Positions 5,942-10,055 of a DNA stretch of 10,055 nucleotides are shown piece by piece. Position 1 is the stretch's first letter. Each line of letters opens with the position of its first letter. A program made the translations under genes and the position numbers. The DNA is from Pseudomonadota bacterium (lineage in GTDB: Bacteria > Desulfobacterota > Desulfobulbia > Desulfobulbales > JAGXFP01): positions 1 to 10,055 of the forward strand of contig DAOVJK010000089.1 of assembly GCA_030673265.1 (NCBI GenBank). Direction: 5' to 3'. The notes beneath the pieces were generated by a model, which worked only from the letters and a program-made list of their open reading frames with translations, ran no database searches and was not told where the DNA came from.

Positions 5942-8530
5942 ATGCAAATAGACAAGTTTACTCACAAGTCACAGGAAGCTTTGCAGGCGGCCCAGAGCCT
6001 GGCATATGAACGTGGTCATCAGGAGATTGTACCGGAGCATCTTTTGCAGGTTATGTTGGCGGATGGTGAAGGGGTAATTGTTCCGATTCTGCAAAAGATC
6101 GGCGTGGCCCCCGCCGATCTGCAAAGGGGGGTGACCGAGTTACTTGAGGCGATGCCAACGGTCAGTGGCGCTGGTTTCGGTCAGGTTACCCTGTCGGGGG
6201 TATCCCATAAGATGTTTGATGGTGCTATAAAAATAGCTTCAAACATGCAGGATGAGTATGTCAGTATGGAGCATATATTATTGGCCATGACCGAGGTTAA
6301 GGATTCGGGGGTTGCGGGATTACTCAAAAGCCACGGTCTTGACAAGTCGGTTTGCCTGAAGGCTTTGACCGAAGTCCGCGGTAATCAGCGGGTTACCGAT
6401 CAGGACCCGGAAGGGAAGTATCAGGCCCTTGAAAAATACGCTCGCAATCTCACCGATGTGGCTCGGCAAGGCAAGATAGATCCGGTTATCGGTCGTGATG
6501 ACGAGGTTCGGAGGATTATTCAGGTTCTTTCCAGGCGCACCAAAAATAATCCGGTGCTGATCGGTGAGCCGGGGGTGGGGAAAACCGCGATTGTTGAAGG
6601 CCTGGCTCAGCGTATCGTTGACGGTGATATTCCGGAGACGTTACGCAACAAACAGTTGTTGTCCCTGGATTTGGGTGCTCTGATCGCCGGGGCTAAATAC
6701 CGGGGTGAATTCGAGGATCGTTTGAAAGCGGTCTTAAAGGAAGTTCAGAAAAGGGAAGGGGAGATAATACTCTTTATCGATGAGATTCATACCTTGGTCG
6801 GGGCCGGAGCGGCAGAGGGTAGTATGGATGCCTCCAATATGTTGAAGCCAGCTTTGGCCCGGGGTGAATTGCATTGTGTCGGCGCTACCACGCTGAATGA
6901 GTATCGTAAATATATCGAGAAGGATGCCGCTCTGGAGCGGCGCTTCCAGCAGGTTTTGGTCCAGGAGCCCTCTGTTGAAGATACCATCGCCATCCTGCGG
7001 GGGATCAAGGAGAAATATGAGGTCCACCACGGAGTCAGGATTCAGGATGCGGCGACGGTGGCGGCGGCCACCTTGTCGAATCGCTATATTACCGATCGGT
7101 TTCTGCCCGATAAGGCCATTGATCTGATTGATGAGGCAGCCTCAAAGCTCAGGATTGAGATTGACAGTATGCCGACCGAGATCGATGAGATAGATCGGCA
7201 ACGGATTAAACTCGAAATCGAACGCGGGGCCCTGAAGAAGGAGAAGGATAAGCTTTCCCGGGAAAGACTTGGGAAAGTCGAGGAAGAATTGGCCAATATC
7301 AATGAGGCCTTGCATGGGATGAAGGGGCACTGGCAGCTCGAGAAGGATATCATCCAGAAGATCCGGGGAACCAAGGCCGAATTAGATGAAGCAAGGGTTG
7401 ATGAGCAACAGGCTCTGCGGCAGGGCGATCTGGGTCGGGCTGGTGAGATCACTCACAGCTTGATTCCCGATCTGGAGAAGGCCGTTGTCGATGAGAGTGC
7501 ACGTCTGGCCGAGATCCAGCAGGACCGGCAGATGCTTAAAGAAGAAGTTGGCGAAGAGGATATCGCCGGGGTGGTAGCCAAGTGGACCGGTATTCCGGTA
7601 GATCATCTGCTGGCCGGGGAGCGGGATAAGCTGGTTCATGCCGAGGAAGAATTGGGGCGGCGCGTTGTCGGTCAGGCAGAGGCGATCAAGGCAGTTGCCA
7701 ATGCGGTTCGGCGGTCCCGGGCCGGACTGCAGGATCCAGATCGGCCGCTAGGTTCATTTATCTTTCTGGGGCCTACCGGGGTCGGGAAGACCGAGTTGGC
7801 CCGGACTCTGGCCAGTTTCCTGTTTAACAACGAAAACGCCATGGTCCGTATGGATATGTCCGAGTTTATGGAGAAACACTCGGTGGCCCGGCTCATCGGG
7901 GCGCCTCCCGGTTATGTCGGTTATGATCAGGGAGGTTATCTGACTGAAGCGGTACGACGACGGCCTTATTCGGTGGTGCTTTTTGACGAGATCGAAAAGG
8001 CCCACCCCGATGTTTTTAATATTCTCCTGCAGATTCTTGATGACGGCAGACTGACCGACGGTCAGGGCCGGACGGTTGATTTTAAGAATACCATTTTGAT
8101 TATGACTTCTAATCTCGGCAGTCAGATGATCATGGAGATGGGTGAGGATAAGCGTCAGGAGGCGGCCCGCCGGGTTGAGGAGATCCTCCACAATAATTTC
8201 AAGCCGGAGTTTCTTAACCGGATTGATGAAAGCATCATCTTTCACAGTCTGGGCAAGGAACACCTGAGCCGGATTGTAGATATCCAACTGGTTTTACTCA
8301 AAAGAAGGCTGGCAGAGCAGAAACTGGAGCTAGAGTTGACCGATGCCGCCCGTGAATATCTGATTGAGGTTGGTTATGATCCCACCTTTGGCGCCAGGCC
8401 CCTGAAAAGAGCGATCCAGCGGCATATTCAGGATCGCCTGGCCTTGCAGATCCTGGAAGGCGATTTTGTTGACGGGAACAGGATTATGGTTGATCTCGGC
8501 GATGGTGAGCTGACCTTCAGCAAAGATTGA
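5942..8530 (+). CDS. clpB: ClpB protein disaggregase
   Basis: An 862-residue Hsp100 chaperone that, with DnaK/DnaJ/GrpE, pulls proteins out of aggregates through a hexameric ring. Domains in order: Clp N-terminal domain (about 1-145); AAA+ module 1 with Walker A GEPGVGKT (208-215), pore tyrosine Y253 (KYRGEFE), Walker B ILFIDE (276-281) and arginine finger region LERRF (331-335); a charged coiled-coil middle domain (about 405-530); AAA+ module 2 with Walker A GPTGVGKT (610-617), pore tyrosine Y658 (PGYVGYDQGG), Walker B VVLFDE (678-683), arginine finger R760 and sensor-2 GAR (817-819). The middle domain and the absence of a ClpP-binding IGF/IGL loop separate it from ClpA/ClpC. Length is normal and nothing is missing. 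The ATG has GAGGG six bases upstream. Heat or stress induction is expected. Confidence 0.98.
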   Translation: MQIDKFTHKSQEALQAAQSLAYERGHQEIVPEHLLQVMLADGEGVIVPILQKIGVAPADLQRGVTELLEAMPTVSGAGFGQVTLSGVSHKMFDGAIKIASNMQDEYVSMEHILLAMTEVKDSGVAGLLKSHGLDKSVCLKALTEVRGNQRVTDQDPEGKYQALEKYARNLTDVARQGKIDPVIGRDDEVRRIIQVLSRRTKNNPVLIGEPGVGKTAIVEGLAQRIVDGDIPETLRNKQLLSLDLGALIAGAKYRGEFEDRLKAVLKEVQKREGEIILFIDEIHTLVGAGAAEGSMDASNMLKPALARGELHCVGATTLNEYRKYIEKDAALERRFQQVLVQEPSVEDTIAILRGIKEKYEVHHGVRIQDAATVAAATLSNRYITDRFLPDKAIDLIDEAASKLRIEIDSMPTEIDEIDRQRIKLEIERGALKKEKDKLSRERLGKVEEELANINEALHGMKGHWQLEKDIIQKIRGTKAELDEARVDEQQALRQGDLGRAGEITHSLIPDLEKAVVDESARLAEIQQDRQMLKEEVGEEDIAGVVAKWTGIPVDHLLAGERDKLVHAEEELGRRVVGQAEAIKAVANAVRRSRAGLQDPDRPLGSFIFLGPTGVGKTELARTLASFLFNNENAMVRMDMSEFMEKHSVARLIGAPPGYVGYDQGGYLTEAVRRRPYSVVLFDEIEKAHPDVFNILLQILDDGRLTDGQGRTVDFKNTILIMTSNLGSQMIMEMGEDKRQEAARRVEEILHNNFKPEFLNRIDESIIFHSLGKEHLSRIVDIQLVLLKRRLAEQKLELELTDAAREYLIEVGYDPTFGARPLKRAIQRHIQDRLALQILEGDFVDGNRIMVDLGDGELTFSKD

Positions 8531-8591
8531 TGGCCTCGTCGCTGCCAATAGATTTATGGTGTTTTTTTGCATTCAGACTAAGGGGTAACTT

Positions 8592-9206
8592 GTGATTTTG
8601 AAAGGACTTAAAAACATCTTTGCCAAAAGCGGCGGTGAAGAGCCTGGCATGGCCTTTTCTGCCAATGAACTGGCGGAGCTGGCTGCCCGGCGGGCCGGGA
8701 ACTTTTTCAAGGAATATCGCTTGAGCTGTTCGGAGGCGGCTCTGCTTGTTGTCAACCGTGGCTTTGAAGGTGGTCTGACAACCGAACAGGCCCTAAATGT
8801 CGCTAGTGGTTTTGCTGGCGGGGTAGGCGGCTCCGGCTGCGTCTGCGGCGCGCTCTCCGGGGCGGTGATGGCTCTGGGGCTTTTTCTGGGACCCGCTAGC
8901 AAGCATGGTCTTGCTAAAAAGAAGTTTAGAAAACTGGTTGGTCATTTCCATGACAGCTTTCGTGAAGAGTCAGGGACGGTTTGTTGCCGGGATCTGATTG
9001 TTGATTTCAGGAAAGACCGCAAAGGCCAGGCCTTTTTCTGTAGAGGTCTTACCGACCGCTGTACCGGTGAAGTGGTTCGAATTATTCTTCAGGAACGACC
9101 GGAACTGGCTGGGAAGGCGAATCTGGAATTTCTGCAAGGCCATGATTCCGGGGTCGCCGTTGTTTTGCAGAAATTGTTGGGGCGCAAGATGGGCAATACT
9201 GATTAA
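8592..9206 (+). CDS. C_GCAxxG_C_C family protein (putative redox protein)
   Basis: A 204-residue protein with the spaced cysteine pattern of the C_GCAxxG_C_C family: C46 in LSCSEA, C83 and C85 in the glycine-rich GSGCVCGALSG, C131-C132 in TVCC, then C150 (FFCRGLT) and C157 (DRCTGEVVR). The family is found mainly in anaerobes and is thought to be redox-active or metal-binding; no reaction is assigned. The GAVMALGLFLG segment after the second motif is hydrophobic but short, and the protein looks soluble, with no signal peptide. The GTG start is chosen because AGGGG sits six bases upstream; an internal Met is at residue 20. It starts 61 bp after clpB with no convincing terminator between them, so co-transcription is possible. 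Confidence 0.85.
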   Translation: MILKGLKNIFAKSGGEEPGMAFSANELAELAARRAGNFFKEYRLSCSEAALLVVNRGFEGGLTTEQALNVASGFAGGVGGSGCVCGALSGAVMALGLFLGPASKHGLAKKKFRKLVGHFHDSFREESGTVCCRDLIVDFRKDRKGQAFFCRGLTDRCTGEVVRIILQERPELAGKANLEFLQGHDSGVAVVLQKLLGRKMGNTD

Positions 9207-9253
9207 TTATTAACCACTAAAGCCTGATTGGTGGCGGTAACTATATAAAAAAG

Positions 9254-9282
9254 TTGAAAAATATCATTTTAAATGAGATAAG
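9254..9282 (+). promoter_or_regulatory. Candidate promoter with embedded palindrome
   Basis: TTGAAA (9254-9259), 17 bases, then GATAAG (9277-9282), a four-of-six match to a -10. The spacer holds a perfect small palindrome, TCATTT-T-AAATGA (9264-9276). It lies in the AT-rich gap of 128 bp before the PilZ gene and would give it its own promoter. Such AT-rich dyads can occur by chance. Confidence 0.3.
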
Positions 9283-9334
9283 GAAAAGGTAGGTTTGTTT
9301 TGCGGTGTTGAGCTGGGTTCGGATTGAGGGTTTT

Positions 9335-9826
9335 ATGAAAATGACCGCTAGTCAGGAAGAGATTACTAAAATATATGTGACCCCTTCTGGGGTTGCTATC
9401 ATCAAATGCCCCGACTGTGAAATGATCAGAACCTTAACGGTTGATAAATTCAGGGGTACAAAACACATTCTGAATATCAAATGTAGCTGCAAGAGACTTT
9501 TCCGGGTCAAACTTGAATTTCGAAAATTTTATCGAAAAAAGGCAGAGTTGTCTGGCGACTATGTTCTGCTACCCGAGAAAATTCATCGGGGCCGGTTGAT
9601 GGTAGTCAATATTTCCCAGGGAGGGGTCGGGGTACACATTCTGGGCACCCATCGGTTAAGTGCCGGGCAGGAGATCCAGATTTGTTTTACTCTCGATGAC
9701 AAGCATGGGTCTGTGATAGACCGGCGGGCAGTGGTACGGGTGGTTTCTAAGAATAATGTCTGTTGTGAATTTAAGGGTAATGGCTCTTCCCACGATAAGG
9801 CTCTTGGTTTCTACCTGATGGTTTGA
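9335..9826 (+). CDS. Zinc-ribbon-like and PilZ domain protein (putative c-di-GMP effector)
   Basis: From the ATG at 9335 the protein has 163 residues. This start is chosen because GAGGG lies four bases upstream; a second ATG is two codons later, and the frame opens further back to a GTG at 9305. The first third has a C-x2-C and C-x-C pair (C25, C28, C50, C52), like a small zinc ribbon. The rest is a PilZ domain with both ligand motifs: RxxxR as R63-x3-R67 (RKFYR) and N/DxSxxG as N92, S94, G97 (NISQGG). Known PilZ domains with these motifs bind cyclic di-GMP and switch motility, adhesion or polysaccharide export. The direct partner is unknown, and no flagellar or secretion gene is in view. No membrane segment or signal peptide is visible. 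Confidence 0.85.
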   Translation: MKMTASQEEITKIYVTPSGVAIIKCPDCEMIRTLTVDKFRGTKHILNIKCSCKRLFRVKLEFRKFYRKKAELSGDYVLLPEKIHRGRLMVVNISQGGVGVHILGTHRLSAGQEIQICFTLDDKHGSVIDRRAVVRVVSKNNVCCEFKGNGSSHDKALGFYLMV

Positions 9827-9836
9827 CTGAACCCGC

Positions 9837-9855
9837 AAAGGATCTTTCCTTTCTT
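9837..9855 (+). terminator. Weak candidate terminator after the PilZ gene
   Basis: AAAGGA and TCCTTT form a perfect six-base stem with the four-base loop TCTT, eleven bases past the PilZ stop codon. It is followed by CTT, not a true T-run, and the stem is A/T-rich, so the call is tentative. Confidence 0.25.
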
Positions 9856-10055
9856 AAGCTAGCCCGCATATTTCAGGAGTATTTTTGAAAAGTCATTTTA
9901 ACTGATTGTACTTGTGTGTTAAACCTTTGGTTTGCTGTGGAATATCAAGGTCACAGTTTGTACCAAATGAAATACAAGGTTTGTTTTTCAGATAGCGCAG
10001 ACTTCGAAACTACTCACCCTGCGGGCCAGCCGATATATCCGTATAGCACCCCTCA
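9856..10055. other. Right-edge stretch without a supported gene
   Basis: About 200 bases with stops in all frames for most of the length and an AT-rich composition until about 10010, after which GC rises. It holds a small dyad AAACC-TTT-GGTTT (9921-9933) and a CTGTG/CACAG pair (9935-9939 and 9952-9956). Short minus-strand frames enter from the right edge, but they are too short to judge. Confidence 0.4.

Noticed and set aside
9921..9956. Short dyads (AAACC/GGTTT and CTGTG/CACAG) in the right-hand stretch
   Set aside because: Five-base arms without a T-run or nearby gene are expected by chance in AT-rich DNA.
9988..10053. A 21-codon minus-strand frame entering from the right edge
   Set aside because: It could be the end of a gene, but a competing short frame is also open and neither has a recognisable motif.

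Overview
The window looks like chromosomal DNA from a free-living, probably anaerobic bacterium of the Desulfobacterota (the former Deltaproteobacteria). The evidence is circumstantial: paired metX and metW, a long EpsC-type serine acetyltransferase, a C_GCAxxG_C_C redox protein, a zinc-ribbon/PilZ protein, and a small HTH regulator with a cysteine-rich 'two-CW' tail, a combination I associate with that group. Base composition is near 50% GC and even across the genes. No insertion sequence, phage gene, tRNA, rRNA or CRISPR array was seen.

Left half, minus strand (transcribed from about 5.2 kb towards 0.1 kb): a tight run of five sulfur amino acid genes, metY-like O-acetylhomoserine sulfhydrylase, metX, metW, cysE and cysK. 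Gaps are 23 bp, an 11-bp overlap, 30 bp and 38 bp, so this is almost certainly one operon. MetX acetylates homoserine and the sulfhydrylase turns the product plus sulfide into homocysteine. CysE acetylates serine and CysK turns the product plus sulfide into cysteine. Both branches therefore join free sulfide to an O-acetyl amino acid, and MetW accompanies MetX. A further gene seems to begin at the left edge (1-36, minus strand), with only 12 codons visible; its start resembles MOSC-domain proteins. A weak terminator-like hairpin lies between it and cysK.

Middle: immediately upstream of the sulfur operon, on the same strand, is a small HTH regulator with eight cysteines in its C-terminal half. 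A perfect 7-3-7 inverted repeat lies in its upstream region and is a good operator candidate. This regulator is divergent from clpB.

Right half, plus strand: clpB, a full-length disaggregase with all ATPase motifs; then a C_GCAxxG_C_C family protein; then, after an AT-rich gap with a possible promoter and a small palindrome, a protein with a zinc-ribbon-like head and a PilZ domain carrying both cyclic-di-GMP motifs. The last 229 bases hold no gene I can support.

I found no convincing undescribed multi-gene system. The most interesting points are the two-CW regulator and its palindrome beside the sulfide-fixing operon, the CysE tail that lacks the isoleucine used to dock on CysK, and the zinc-ribbon/PilZ protein.
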